Assembly (NCBI RefSeq): GCF_029784155.1
Contig: NC_073693.1
Location: forward strand, 226,129,094-226,193,093
DNA: 64,000 nt
Source: Uranotaenia lowii
Lineage: Eukaryota; Arthropoda; Insecta; Diptera; Culicidae
Direction: 5' to 3'
A program made the translations under genes and the position numbers. This document shows positions 33,813-45,320 of the stretch, one piece after another. Below the pieces are notes generated by a model. The model was not told the origin of the DNA, did no database searches, and saw nothing but the letters and a program-made list of their open reading frames with translations. The stretch's first letter is position 1. Every line of letters begins with the position of its first letter.

Positions 33813-36800
33813 TTAGATTAAAGAATATAAATCAATAGCTTTCAAAAAATTAAATAAATTCTCATGATTGCTTCTATCTAACAATATTGATCTATCTATA
33901 CAAAATTTGTTCCTGTCTCTATCGTATTTTTTACAATCATATAAAAAATGTTCTACAGTCATCTGAGTATTACATACATCACATTGAGGCTCAGCGCTTC
34001 TTGTAAAAATATGTTTATGAGTAATCATACTATGCCCTATTCTAAGCCTACTCAAAATTACACACTCTTTTCTACTTTTTCTGAATGATGAGTTCCAGGC
34101 AGTTACTGAATCTTTAATTGTTCTCAATTTATTATTTTCAATTGCTTTCCATTCCTCTTTCCAGACCTCAAAGACTCGTTGTTTAACAGCAGAACCTAGG
34201 TCGTAATGGGTGATTTTAAGATCTGTTATTGGGTCCCGAATACTCATCTTTGCCAAGTAATCAGCCTTTTCGTTACCTTCTATCCCAATATGACTAGGAA
34301 TCCATAGCAGTACTATCACCTTATTTGACGACTGGATCATGTATATTTTATTTTGAATGCCTTGAACAATTGGGTTTGTAGAAAATTTATTCGCGATACT
34401 TTGGAGAGAGCTCAGTGAATCGGAACATATAATATGTTTGTAAAAGAAGTCATTAGTTGCTATATTTTCAACTGCTTTTTCTATAGCCATAAGCTCCGCG
34501 GAAAAAACCGAGGTAAAACAAGGAAGATGTATCTGAATCGTTACGTCTTTGTTAAAACAAGCTAGTCCAGTATTGGAATTTATTTTCGAACCATCAGTGA
34601 AGAAAAAATTGTATTCTTTATATGTGTCACTAAGCTCTAAGTATTTGTTTCTAAATGCTAGAGAGTGAGTATTTTTTTTGGAATTTTTATGCAAGGAGAA
34701 ATCAATCGTAATATTATTTTTCGTCCAAGGTGGAAATGAGTGAAAGGTTTTAAAAGTCGATTGATTATCAGGAATTCCATACTTATTTAAAAGAGCGCTA
34801 CTTCTACACTTGAACGATTTTTTTGCATTTGTTTGTAAAAGGTGTAATGGGTGGTTTTCTAATGAACAAATTTTTATTCTTAATTTCATTATATGAATAT
34901 CTCTTCGTAATGATAAAGGCATTACTCCTGATTCAGCTAAAATACTCTTAGTCGGGCTTGTTCGAAATGCTCCTATTGCTAATCTTGAACCAAGATGGTT
35001 TATGGAATTTAGTTGGTTCAAAATTTGTTTCCCTCCTGTTACATATAATGCTGATCCGTAGTCTAATCTAGAAAGTACTAAAGTTTTATGCAGCGTTAAA
35101 AGCGTTTTTCTATCCGAACCCCAACTGGAATTCGAAAGTGTTTTGATTATTTTTATTGCGTTCATTGCTTTAGCTTTAGTTATTCTGATTTGTTTAGACC
35201 AATTCAATTTACAATCAAAAGTGATTCCTAAAAATTTGTGTTCTTTTTCAAATTTTATAGTCTGTCCCAAAAAATTCAATCTTGGATCTTGATGACAATT
35301 TTTAAGTTTACAAAAATGGACTGCTTTCGTTTTAGAGTTTGAAAATTTAAAACCATTCGTATTGCACCAATACTCTAAGTTATCCAAAAACAATTGTAGT
35401 TTTGTTTTAATCCTGTCTAAGTTTCGATCTTTACAAAAAGCGGCAAAATCATCAGCAAATGATATATTTATTACATCTGGAGAAGCAATATCATGAATAG
35501 CTCTCATGGCTACCAAAAATAACGTTACGCTTAAAACCGACCCTTGAGGTACACCGTTTTCTGTTTTATAGTATGCTGAGAACGTATTTCCCACACATAC
35601 TCTAAAAATTCGATTTTCCATAAAACTGTTTATGAACCACAAAATATTACCGCGAACACCTATTTTGTACAAAATTTCTACAATTCTATACCGCCATGTC
35701 AAATCGTAAGCCTTTTCAAGATCGAAAAATATTGCTACTAAATGTTCTTTTTTGCTGAATGCATCTTGAATTGCACTTTCTAGAGTTACTAAATTGTCCA
35801 TCGTGTTCCTGTATTTTCTAAATCCGTTTTGATTGGGATGAAAAAAATTTATCGATTCAAGGTACCAAACTAATCTTCTATTTACCATTTTTTCCATCGT
35901 TTTACAGGTGCAGCATGTTAGTGAAATAGGTCGTTTATTTGTTGGTAACATTGGGTTTTTATTAGGTTTTTCAATCGGTAAAATAATTGACTCGTTCCAA
36001 ATGGAAGGGAATGTTTGTGAGGAATAAATATCATTAAATGTGTCTAGTAAATATAGTTTTGCTTCTGGTGGTAATCTTTTGAGCATATCGTAGTTTATAT
36101 CATCAGGACCGGGCGAAGATCCTTTGAAACTTGACAAAACAGATTCCAATTCGTACACCGAGAAAGGTTGATTCAGTTGAGATAGATTTGTGTCATTAAA
36201 AGAAAATATTTCATGTTCTGCATTTCTTTTAAATGTCAAGAATTCACTTGTGTAATTTTCAGAACTTGAGATGAAAGCAAAAGTTTTTCCTAATTCATCA
36301 GCAATTTCTCTTTTATCAGTTATCAAACGATCGTTAACCTTGAGACTAGTCACTGAAGAGTTTTTTATATTTCCTGAAATTTTTTGAATTAGTCGCCAAA
36401 CATGTTTGGGGGATGTATTGAGATTTATATTAGACACACATTTTTCCCAAGATTCTTTTTTCGATTGTCTTATAATCCTACGAGCCCTGGCTTTGGCTTT
36501 AAGAAATGCTAGTTTGTTTTCATCGGTCATATTTGAATTAAATATTTTGAACAATTTTTTACGTTCTTTAATTGCTTTAAAAATGTCATCATTCCACCAA
36601 GGGGGCTTAGGTTTCTTAACAACGGGTGATGTTTTTCTCATTGATTCCTTTGCTGCTTGAATTATCACACCATTTAGTAATTCTAACTTTGACAACGATG
36701 TATTTTCATTAGTTACTAAGTTATATGACACAAGATCTTGAAATAAATTCCAATTTGCGGACTCTATAACCCATCGAGGTCTTCTTTCTACGGTAGATGT

Positions 36801-37463
36801 TCCTATAGGAGTATGAATTATAATAGGGAAGTGATCGCTCGAACATAGGTCAGAATGAACTTTCCAATTAAACAAAGGTGTGATACTCGGGCTTCCGAAG
36901 GAGAGGTCTATCGCCGAAAAACTGTTATTCGCTAGACAAAAATGTGTATAGGAACCATCATTTAATAAATTCATATTTGATGAACTTAATAAACGATCAA
37001 TAGTGTTTCCTCTAGAATTCGAGGATGAGCATCCCCAAGTTAAGCTATGGGCATTTAAGTCACCGGTGACAAGGAAAGGGATTGGTAGTTGCTGAATAAG
37101 TTTTTCAAGATCAGTCTGAGTGACATTTAAACCGGGTGGCAAATATAGACTACATAGTGTGAATTCCATTGGATAATACATTCGAACAGCTACTGCCTGA
37201 AACTCCGTATCCAGATCTATTTCTATTGAGTGGTACTTATTATTAACAAATATTGCTGAACCTCCTGAGGCTCGCAAATGCACTTCGTCTATTATGTAAT
37301 ATATATTGTAATTTTTTAATGTTGGTGTTCTGTTATGATCAAAGTGTGTTTCTTGTACGCTAATAGCAGCTGGTGAAAAATCGTGAATCAAAATTTTAAA
37401 TTCTTCAAACTTGTTGAAGAATCCATTGCAGTTCCATTGTAAGATAGTGAAGTTTGAATCCAT
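33813..37463 (-). CDS. LINE ORF2: endonuclease, reverse transcriptase, RNase H
   Basis: The enzyme nicks the chromosome and reverse transcribes element RNA there. I place the start at the ATG at 37463-37461 (MDSNFTILQWN), giving 1216 residues. The APE-type endonuclease covers about residues 1-225: QWNCNG, QETHF (Glu), TGDLNAHSLTWG and SSDHFPI. RT lies at about 450-720 with RPISLTCC, FFDLEKAYD, GVPQGSVLS and catalytic FADD (about 669). RNase H lies at about 950-1075: FTDGSK (Asp), SAELMAIE (Glu), CSDSLSSL (Asp) and WIPSHIGIEGNEKAD. A C-terminal CDVCNTQMTVEHFLYDC cluster follows, of the CCHC type usual in this group. No stop or frameshift was seen and all catalytic residues are present. ORF2 is probably translated by reinitiation after ORF1, as it lies a short distance downstream. 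Confidence 0.95.
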   Translation of the reverse strand: MDSNFTILQWNCNGFFNKFEEFKILIHDFSPAAISVQETHFDHNRTPTLKNYNIYYIIDEVHLRASGGSAIFVNNKYHSIEIDLDTEFQAVAVRMYYPMEFTLCSLYLPPGLNVTQTDLEKLIQQLPIPFLVTGDLNAHSLTWGCSSSNSRGNTIDRLLSSSNMNLLNDGSYTHFCLANNSFSAIDLSFGSPSITPLFNWKVHSDLCSSDHFPIIIHTPIGTSTVERRPRWVIESANWNLFQDLVSYNLVTNENTSLSKLELLNGVIIQAAKESMRKTSPVVKKPKPPWWNDDIFKAIKERKKLFKIFNSNMTDENKLAFLKAKARARRIIRQSKKESWEKCVSNINLNTSPKHVWRLIQKISGNIKNSSVTSLKVNDRLITDKREIADELGKTFAFISSSENYTSEFLTFKRNAEHEIFSFNDTNLSQLNQPFSVYELESVLSSFKGSSPGPDDINYDMLKRLPPEAKLYLLDTFNDIYSSQTFPSIWNESIILPIEKPNKNPMLPTNKRPISLTCCTCKTMEKMVNRRLVWYLESINFFHPNQNGFRKYRNTMDNLVTLESAIQDAFSKKEHLVAIFFDLEKAYDLTWRYRIVEILYKIGVRGNILWFINSFMENRIFRVCVGNTFSAYYKTENGVPQGSVLSVTLFLVAMRAIHDIASPDVINISFADDFAAFCKDRNLDRIKTKLQLFLDNLEYWCNTNGFKFSNSKTKAVHFCKLKNCHQDPRLNFLGQTIKFEKEHKFLGITFDCKLNWSKQIRITKAKAMNAIKIIKTLSNSSWGSDRKTLLTLHKTLVLSRLDYGSALYVTGGKQILNQLNSINHLGSRLAIGAFRTSPTKSILAESGVMPLSLRRDIHIMKLRIKICSLENHPLHLLQTNAKKSFKCRSSALLNKYGIPDNQSTFKTFHSFPPWTKNNITIDFSLHKNSKKNTHSLAFRNKYLELSDTYKEYNFFFTDGSKINSNTGLACFNKDVTIQIHLPCFTSVFSAELMAIEKAVENIATNDFFYKHIICSDSLSSLQSIANKFSTNPIVQGIQNKIYMIQSSNKVIVLLWIPSHIGIEGNEKADYLAKMSIRDPITDLKITHYDLGSAVKQRVFEVWKEEWKAIENNKLRTIKDSVTAWNSSFRKSRKECVILSRLRIGHSMITHKHIFTRSAEPQCDVCNTQMTVEHFLYDCKKYDRDRNKFCIDRSILLDRSNHENLFNFLKAIDLYSLI

Positions 37464-37506
37464 TATCAAAAAATTAAAAAAAAAATGATCATAAACTTTT
37501 AAACTA

Positions 37507-38868
37507 CTATTCTTGTGATTGATTTAAAGAGATTGAATTGTTTATTGCTTGTGAGAGAGTGAGTAAATTTTCAAGTTCAGATGACTGTCCTGAGTTACTA
37601 GGTGAGTACCATGGTGTACTACTACAATTACCTGACATGTCTACTTCCTGTGAGAATGGGTGGTTATTACCTTTGTGCAGTTGGGTGAGAGATTCACTAC
37701 TAGTGAACTCGGTTTTTTTCTGTAGGTGTTGTTCCGATGTTGGCTGTTCATCCATCGTCGTGTCACGGTTGAGTTTAACAGCTTCAGTTGATTCTTGTTG
37801 GAAAGAATTAGGTGGGTTTGTTTGTTGTTGGATAACCTTGGGTGTTTTTGTTGGTTGATGTGTTGTTTTTTCGGTTATGCTGGGTTGCGGGGGCGATGAG
37901 TTTTCGTTGCGCGTAGCATTTTGGGCTACTTGGGCATAACTTCGGGTAAAAATCGGCACTTCCGGAACCTGTTGTCTCCTCTTTCTTCGGGCTTCTCTAA
38001 CAGATACTCGATCGGTCACTCGAATACGTTGAATTTCAAGCTCATCCACGAACTTAGCACACGTTCGGGAAATAGCTGGGTGATCTCCACCACAGTTCAG
38101 GCACTTCGATGGTTGAGTACACTTTCCGTCAAGATGGAATAGACCTCCACAATTCGCACAAATACGGTTGCCTTTACAGTGGTTCTTCGTGTGGCCAAAG
38201 CGTAAGCAATTCGCGCAACGCATTGGAGATGGCACATAGAGCTTTACTTTGCAGCTATAGAAACCAACATTGATTGAATCAGGCAGTTGGCACAAATCAA
38301 AAGTTAGCACAAATGTTCCGGTGTCGATCAATTTATCTTTCCCATCCTTGTTCTTTTTTCCTTCTTTGCGTTGCATTCTGCTAACCTTGGTAACATTCTC
38401 CTTTCGAAGCTCTTCCAAAATCTCGGCGTCAGAAAGTGAGATAAGATCAGGGCAGTAGATGGTTCCAGAAGTCAAGTTCAAGGTTTCGTGTTCCGTTATT
38501 TTGACGTTGATCCCTCCAAAAGTCGATTGTTTTACCAGTTTGGAAGCTTGCTGTCGATCCACAGTCTTCAAAAGAAGATCACCGTTTCGAGTACGTGAAA
38601 TTTGTACATTTGACGTAATAGCATCCATTGCCTTCTTAATGAAGAATGGATTCTCGGTCTCCATAGTTTTCTCCTTGTCCAATCTGTGAAGCACCAAGAA
38701 ACGTGGTCCATTTCTGCAATCAATTTTCATGGACTTGGTGAATTCAGTTGGGCTGCGTCGATTTCCAATCTTTCTTTTGAGATTTCCAGCATTTTCCGTT
38801 GTGTCCCCGGACAAAAGCTCGTAAAACGAGCCAAATGCCCTGGAACCCCCTCCGGGGTCGTTACTCAT
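37507..38868 (-). CDS. LINE ORF1: nucleic-acid-binding protein with three CCHC knuckles
   Basis: 453 residues from the ATG at 38868-38866. ORF1 proteins coat the element RNA and escort it to the nucleus. The middle holds three zinc knuckles in a row at about residues 217-270: CANCLRFGHTKNHC, CANCGGLFHLDGKC and CLNCGGDHPAISRTC. Upstream (about 50-200) is a segment with FLVLHRLD and GDLLLKTVDRQQASKL that resembles the RRM-like region of such proteins. Downstream is a basic patch (REARRKRRQQ) and a long Gln/Ser/Thr/Pro-rich tail likely to be disordered. The stop TAG lies 43 bases before the ORF2 start. The frame is intact. Confidence 0.93.
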   Translation of the reverse strand: MSNDPGGGSRAFGSFYELLSGDTTENAGNLKRKIGNRRSPTEFTKSMKIDCRNGPRFLVLHRLDKEKTMETENPFFIKKAMDAITSNVQISRTRNGDLLLKTVDRQQASKLVKQSTFGGINVKITEHETLNLTSGTIYCPDLISLSDAEILEELRKENVTKVSRMQRKEGKKNKDGKDKLIDTGTFVLTFDLCQLPDSINVGFYSCKVKLYVPSPMRCANCLRFGHTKNHCKGNRICANCGGLFHLDGKCTQPSKCLNCGGDHPAISRTCAKFVDELEIQRIRVTDRVSVREARRKRRQQVPEVPIFTRSYAQVAQNATRNENSSPPQPSITEKTTHQPTKTPKVIQQQTNPPNSFQQESTEAVKLNRDTTMDEQPTSEQHLQKKTEFTSSESLTQLHKGNNHPFSQEVDMSGNCSSTPWYSPSNSGQSSELENLLTLSQAINNSISLNQSQE

Positions 38869-39039
38869 GGCTACTTAACCTCAAATCAGAATGTTTTTCT
38901 TTTTCACTCCACTCAAAAAAAAATTTTTTTTTTTTCCACTCCACTAACAAAAGAACTTTAGTTTGTGGCCTTGAAATTTAAATGATACTATCAGAGCGAA
39001 TAAAAGCACGTGTTGTTCTCTCAAAAGCTCAGTACGGAA

Positions 39040-39054
39040 TATGATAAATTATTA
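39040..39054. repeat. 15-bp target-site duplication of the LINE, copy next to its 5' end
   Basis: TATGATAAATTATTA, identical to 33718-33732. Confidence 0.95.
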
Positions 39055-40950
39055 ACAACTTGATTTCATACAATCGGATGGAAATTGGTATGCTTTTGCC
39101 GTGCGCCAAACAAACGCAATCGTATAACAATAACAATCCGGATGTTTAAAGTTAATACCCTCTCCCCAATTCGTGACAATACATCGTCTAGTGAAATATT
39201 AATTTTAATCGCTCTCCGAATGGCAATCATCAATGCCACTAGGTACCCTGTTGTTGGAAAGTACTATTGTCCTAGGCTCTCCTCATCCATTGACTGAAGT
39301 GTCTCGAAAAATTGAAATCAAGCACGAGAGAGCATGTAAGTTTTCCTAACCGATTGTGTCCTGCCAATGCAATAGCATGAATAATCCTTTGTAGGGCAGA
39401 TAATTGTAGGAACAAAGCGTACATAACTATTGTTATCTAGATTGATAGCGAAATTAGCTAATAGAATATGAGAGCACTGAACTTTTTCACCATTATTTAT
39501 AGGTAACTGTTGTATTGAAGGGAATGCACCCTTATTTATAATTTAAACTCCAGATAAAAAATGGCTTTCGTTATTTAAAAAACAAAAACGTAATATTTGA
39601 CTTGGAATTTACACTGAAATATTCTGAGTCACTTTTTAACCCTCAAACTATCACTTGAAGGTATTGTTCAACATATAAATATTATTGCACTCTATATACA
39701 AAATTCGTAGCACTTGCCCTTAAAGCAAGAACCCGTTTAAGTTAAACAACAGCTAAGACCAATAAACTCAAGCCGGCAACAGATCTATTAGGGCAATGTT
39801 GTTAATATTCTAGGTCATCGCGATGTTTGGCCAACTAGTTCCGGAAAAAGATAATGAAACCTTGTAGCACAAAATATTCATTGCCAATGCCATCTCGGGT
39901 CGGTTACGGTCCCTCGATTTCGGTCGTGGAGCTCCTTACGAAAAGGAACTAGCTAGAGTCCCATCTTCTAATTGCTCCTTCTCACGAATTTCCTCCTTTA
40001 TCATCGTCCTGCCATCATCGATGGAGCTGCCGATGAGAAATGTTCATTGCACCCGTTCACGTTTCTTGTTTTCTGGATTCCAACCGTAGAAGAACCTAAA
40101 CCGGATTACGAAGACTTTCGTGTCAATTAGAGAAAAGTGTGGTAGATTCGGTTATATGTAGTTATTCTAAATGTCAGGATCAGCCCTGCCTCCTGCTACG
40201 AAGCCCTAGCTGCTCCTGGCGTTGTTGACGAAATTGTTTTTCCCTTGCCTTGGATGGAACAGGAATGGAACCGCAAAACTATTCCAGGTGGTTGTTGCCT
40301 GGTTTATTTGCCCTCCCATAAGAATGCTGTTGCTTTCCGTCAGGAGTCGTTGTGTTTAATTTACAAACACATAGAGAACCTTGCTGGAAAGATATTCTTC
40401 TTGGGAATTGTTGATTGAGCTCAGCGGGAACCGGAAACAAACTGAAACATTTGTGAGGATGATCCCTAACCTAAGCTGTCATTTCAATACCTTCTGCCAG
40501 AAGTATTTTAAAGAATTACAGAGCAGGAAATTTTTGCTTAACTCATTTTATGTGGAAAATATTGGTTGAAATATTTAAAAAAAATCAGATTTATTTTCAG
40601 TTATGTTGGGGATTCCATTCAAGGTTGATTTGAAGGTTTTTTGTTTATCCGTATCCCTATTGAAAAACCAATAAAGTATTGTGAGCCAAAAATACGACCT
40701 TAGTGTTTTTCAATTGAGAAAATTTTGCAGCATTTAAAGAAAAGATAAACAAAAATTCTTGTTGATGTCTGAAACTTTCAGATTTCTTCTGAAAAATTGC
40801 GGAGATTTAGCTAGTGGTAGTCAAAATTCATAAAATCTTTAAAAACGTACTTTAGCCCCATCACTTGGGCAAAAGTACGAATGCCGCAGAATAAAATTAC
40901 GACCAATTAAAATTTTAACATTTATGCATACAGTCAAACGAAAAAAAACA
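39055..40950. other. Intergenic, no gene seen
   Basis: Frames are short (for example 39085-39297 plus) and not protein-like. A GC-richer patch at about 39840-40320 may be unique host sequence. Nothing could be identified. Confidence 0.5.
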
Positions 40951-40954
40951 TATA

Positions 40955-41764
40955 GGGGAGAGTGGGGTAACGTGGGCCACTTTAAATATCTCAGCTGTGT
41001 GTTAAGATAAAAATCTCAATCCAACTGTCATCGTCGTCGCTTTGGGTAAGGATGTTTTTCTATTTGTTGTTGACTTATGTATGCGAACATAAGTCCTCCC
41101 ACTGTCCTTCCCACTTCTAAGGAAGCGTATGGGGTGGAGGAAGGACCCAATCGGGCCTGTGGGACCATCACAAAAAACAAATCATAGCTTGTGGGGAATC
41201 GTGTGCCACATTTTGTGGAGCATCTTGGGCCACCTATATTTTGGTGTTTTTATACACATTCAGAACATAAAATACGTTTTCCCTACGTGCGAAGTTTTCT
41301 TAAGCCAAATAAAGAGTTGTGAAAATTTTTTGTCTATTTTTTCAAATGCGATAGAGACGAACATAAATCCTATATAAGGAATTTGCCGAAACGTTCGCTA
41401 GCCAAGAATTAGAAACTATTCGATCATACACAGCTCACTTTTTTATTTCCTCATCTGAAATTGCTTAAAAATAACTAAATGAATTATGGAATTTAAGTTT
41501 TGGGTCAACTCATAAACTTTTCACGTTATCTAGTCAATTTGGATTTGGTGGCCCACGATTCCTCACCATTTTTTTAAATCCAAAAATTACTACTTTTTTT
41601 AAAACAGTCAGAACTTGGAAATTATTGTATTTCAAAATTTAAAAAAAAATGCTTAATGATACCTTTAAAATGTAGAAAACATCTCAATTTTTTTTTCTTT
41701 GTATCTTTTATAATAAAGAAGTTATGAAGCAAAAAAAAGTGGCCCATGATACCCAACTCTCCCC
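40955..41764. mobile_element. MITE with GGGGAGAGT... ends, TATA duplication
   Basis: The left end GGGGAGAGTGGGGTAACGTG and the complement of the right end GGGGAGAGTTGGGTATCATG both continue into GGCCACTTT. TATA flanks both sides (40951-40954 and 41765-41768). GTGGCCCA/TGGGCCAC words recur inside at about 41220 and 41550. The 810 bp have no transposase. Ends of this type are widespread in insect genomes. Confidence 0.88.
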
Positions 41765-42284
41765 TATATCAGTTTTAGTTGAAAGAATTGCATTGGTAAA
41801 CAATGCGTGCTAATTTGGATTTCCGCTGTAATCATCTTATCCAACATTTTTCTGACAACCAATTTTCATCGTATTTTTGAAATTTTGGCATAAACTGTAC
41901 CAACATCGGAAATTTTAACAGATGTTTACTAGCAGATGTGAGAAAAGTACAAAGTTTCTGTACGGATATCTTTCCGTAGATTCTGAATATCAGTTGTACT
42001 TTCATGAATTTTCGTGCTTCACAGGAAACTGTGCTAAGCAGAGATGCATTATTATTAATATTTTAAATTGTTTCTTGAAGTTCTCCCAACTGTTTTGCAC
42101 TTTTCAAAAAATCTATTAATTTAACTTCATTAGGTGCTGTTTCTCTGTGTCAAATGATAACTTCTGCATTTGAAAGTGGTTGAAAGAAATTGAAAAGATA
42201 CATAAGTTTTTTTATTGAAAAAAAAAACTTTGATCACAGATAATAAAAGTTAAGTATTATCAACAATTTTCCACTAATATTCAA

Positions 42285-42500
42285 TCATACTTCTTATTGA
42301 TTTTCCACCAACGTTGAATATAAAACATTAAACTGTTCGATTTTGTGCATTCAACGATATGTATGATAGACTTATCTATATGTGTATGATTGATTTTACG
42401 CACTCAACAATGTAAACAATAGTTTCAACAAATATTCCTATGATTGCTTTTCTGCATTCAACAATAATGAAAATAGAATCAACTTTGCTGGTATAGTTGA
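42285..42500. repeat. 53-bp degenerate tandem repeat, about 3-4 copies
   Basis: The core GATTTTGTGCATTCAAC at 42339 returns as GATTTTACGCACTCAAC at 42392 and GCTTTTCTGCATTCAAC at 42445, exactly 53 bases apart each time, with ATGATTG and CAACAAT words between them. A fourth, weaker copy seems to precede them. Confidence 0.8.
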
Positions 42501-42610
42501 TTTAACTATAAATATTATAGATTCTATTATATTTTTATTTAGCATTTATTGAGTCCACATTAGAAATTGTAGATTCAACTTATGTTTATCTGATTTTTTT
42601 AGTTTCGATT

Positions 42611-45155
42611 ATAACCCAAATAACACATATCAAGCCAATTGGCTTTTTTGAGTTTTAATATTGTTTTATGAAGACTTTTCGATGGCATCAAATTTTTAAA
42701 ACGGTTTAATTGTAACGTAGGAAATGCTTTATTTATCGTGTGTTTTAAAAGAGCCCTGAAAGTTTTGCTAAAACTTGAATAAAACACTATCTTAAGAGTG
42801 TTGGAAAAAAGTTGCAAAAGTATTGCTAAAGATTCAATAAAACACATACTTTCCTTTTTTTATTAGAGCTATGGTACCAGTTTTAAAAATGCACTCAATG
42901 CGCTTTTAAAACTAGCTTTCAAGCCAAGTTGAAAAACTGATTTATTGGATTGGATGTAGGCATGATAAAACTAAGTGACAGATGATTTGACAATCGAGAA
43001 GAACGTATATACGCTTAAACTTTTTTACCTCTTTTTGAGATAGCATAACCTGTTTTGAAAGCATTATCACTCAAAATTGAGAAAAACGTGCTATCAAAAT
43101 TATATAAATTTACACAGATAAATTCATCTGAAAAATATAAACAACCGCAAATCGTTATTCGCTCAATTCTCTGGGTTCGAATAAAAGCACACTGTGAATA
43201 AACGTTTTTTTTAGAATCGATAAGAATAAATGTATAAGAAAATTAATTTACAATTACTCTTAATAAAGTACTGATTTTATTTATCCATCCCTGTCTCTCA
43301 ATGCGAAGTTAATCTATATTTTCGTCATAAAATCAAGAGTTAAAAAAGTTCTTTCCAGATCAACCGCTCTTGAAAAGTTCTAGAAGACTTCAGCCACCGG
43401 TTTCTCCTCAGCAAAGACGGAGAAATTGAGCTTCATTACAAGTGAAAATGCTCATTCGATATTTTCATCAGCCTCAACAAGTTTCAGATGATATAAATAG
43501 TCAAAATGAAGACTACTAGAAATGGCAGATCATTGAAAATTACGATTTATTTGAAGCGTAACGTAGTTCTGATTATCGTAAGCAAAATATACGAAGCGCG
43601 TTTTATAAAATCGTTTTATCGCTTCCAATTGCAACAATAACCAATTTAGTTTGATATGTTGCATACTGTTAATAATATCGTTACCTAAATCGTTAGCATA
43701 ATGTTTGCAGAAAGGTTCTCCCATACAACTGTTTTAACCGTTTTTGACAGTTTAAGTTTCAACAGTTTTTAATAGTAACATAACCTAACTACATATTCAA
43801 AATACATTTCGGAATTCACGATTCAGGCAATGTATTTTACAATTTCTATAATCGTTTGCTAAACGTGTTATTGCGCTTCATAAAATCGTCGTTTGACGAT
43901 TTAAGAAATCGTTTGGTTATCATCCTCAAATATACGGGTTATTATTAAGCTTTAAGGCCAGGCTTTTGATTACGGAAAATGACCTATTCCTAAACAGTCT
44001 GAGATTATATGATTATTATATGATATGATAACAAGTAGGTATCATATAATACCTACTTGTTATTTAAAGGTATTTGACCATCCTATAAACAAAGTCAAAA
44101 GGAAACAAAACGAAAAGTTTCATGAATGCCTTTTGCCAAGCAACAAATCGAAATGTTCTCATTTATTGCGTCAAACTTATCTTACTCAAAAATGGATAAA
44201 TCCATCATGAGCGTGTATTCCATTTAGAGAAACGTCAAACGAAGCTGTGATTCAAGGTCTCTTAAAACCATTTTACAACTGTTAATTGAAATTGTTTTAT
44301 TACAACATTTTTCTAACTGGCATGAAACCATTTTTAAACTGTTTTACAACTGCCTTAAGATTTTCAATATATACTTACTGAACGCCATGTTGATTGTGAA
44401 ATTGAATCAAATTTACTGACGCCATCTTGCTGGAAATAATATTATAATACAAAAACTATACATTTTCAACATTGTTTGTGGAACTATTTGTTGTTTAGGT
44501 AATGAATTTCTATGCAAAACAAAAATTGCATCATTTGAGCAAATTTAAGTGTTACTGAAATTATTATTTTTTAATTAAAAAAAATCTTAAAACTGTGTCA
44601 ACCTTGATTTTTTTTGAGGCGCGCATATTTTTTGATGCTATTTCGTATATATTTCACCAGAAATCTGAGGTTGCAGGAAGGTTTATGCTAAGACATTTTA
44701 GGAATAAAAATGAAAATATTTTTAAAATTATTTAAATGCAATCTTCACCAATCACCAAATGCTTGGGAGAGTAAGTTATAACAAGAGGAAAAAACGGAAC
44801 AGAAAGCTTCCACCGTAGAGTATCTATCAAATTTCACAGCTCCCACAGTAAAATTCCCATCAGATTCCTTGACGTAGTTTTAAAAGAGCTATGGATAGTC
44901 TTAAGAGAGCTCTGAAAGGTTTCTCAAGGGTATGTCTATAAGGTCGAATAAAACTATTCTGTTGGATGTTTTATTATAGCGTATAGAATAAGCTTTAAAA
45001 ACGTTAACAAAACAGGGCCTTTTTGGCCATATGTTAGCTTGAAATTAGTTGTGCTAATAGCGTAGAATGCGCTTTGGCTTATGAAGTAGCTTTAGGAAAT
45101 TGTCTTAAACGAGCTGTCAAGGTTGGAATGAAACTTAAATTGTTACTTGGGTAAT
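42611..45155. mobile_element. Possible 2.5 kb TIR element with ACCCAAGTAACA ends
   Basis: The left end ATAACCCAAATAACA (42611-42625) matches the complement of the right end ATTACCCAAGTAACA (45141-45155) at 13 of 15 bases. Both ends are followed inside by related words (AAAAGAGC, CTTAAGAG, GAATAAAAC). No transposase frame and no clear target duplication were seen, so the two ends could belong to separate short elements of one family. Confidence 0.4.
44028..44063. repeat. Perfect 15-bp hairpin
   Basis: ATAACAAGTAGGTAT and its exact complement are separated by the 6-base loop CATATA. It lies in AT-rich non-coding DNA inside the possible TIR element. It may be a cruciform-prone site or the relic of a foldback MITE. 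Confidence 0.85.
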
Positions 45156-45239
45156 CGTTTCACCATCTTTATGGCATTCGCGACTTTATGAATGTTGCAG
45201 TTGGCGGATCGTTATTGAAAAACTTTTGCGATACAACTG

Positions 45240-45320
45240 TGTTCGATGTTTACTCTTGGGCTCGCGGACATCGGCTCAGGAGACAACAGACTTGCCAACT
45301 GAGCTATATCACAAGCCCAA
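45240..45320 (-). mobile_element. tRNA-related SINE-like fragment
   Basis: On the minus strand the sequence reads GGGCTTGTGATATAGCTCAG, then TTGGCAAGTC, giving a good pol III A box (TAGCTCAGTTGG). Downstream, the expected B box is missing: GTCCGCGAG runs straight into CCCAAGAG, as if a short segment were deleted between GAG repeats. It is probably a dead SINE head and not a working tRNA gene. Confidence 0.5.

Larger units (their letters stand above)
33733..39039 (-). mobile_element. Full-length I-clade non-LTR retrotransposon
   Basis: The 5307-bp element on the minus strand has a 171-nt 5' leader (39039-38869), ORF1 with three zinc knuckles, a 43-nt spacer, ORF2 with endonuclease, RT and RNase H, and a short 3' region ending in AATAAATAAA rather than a pure poly-A tail. 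Presence of RNase H after RT and a TAA-like tail is characteristic of the I group. Both frames are completely open and the target duplication is perfect, so the copy may be young and possibly active. Confidence 0.95.

Noticed and set aside
37464..37469. Starting LINE ORF2 two codons earlier at TTG
   Set aside because: A eukaryotic retrotransposon ORF is more likely to use the ATG at 37463; TTG gives only two extra residues.
45240..45320. Functional tRNA gene on the minus strand
   Set aside because: The A box is good but the B box and T-arm are missing, and no cloverleaf can be drawn.
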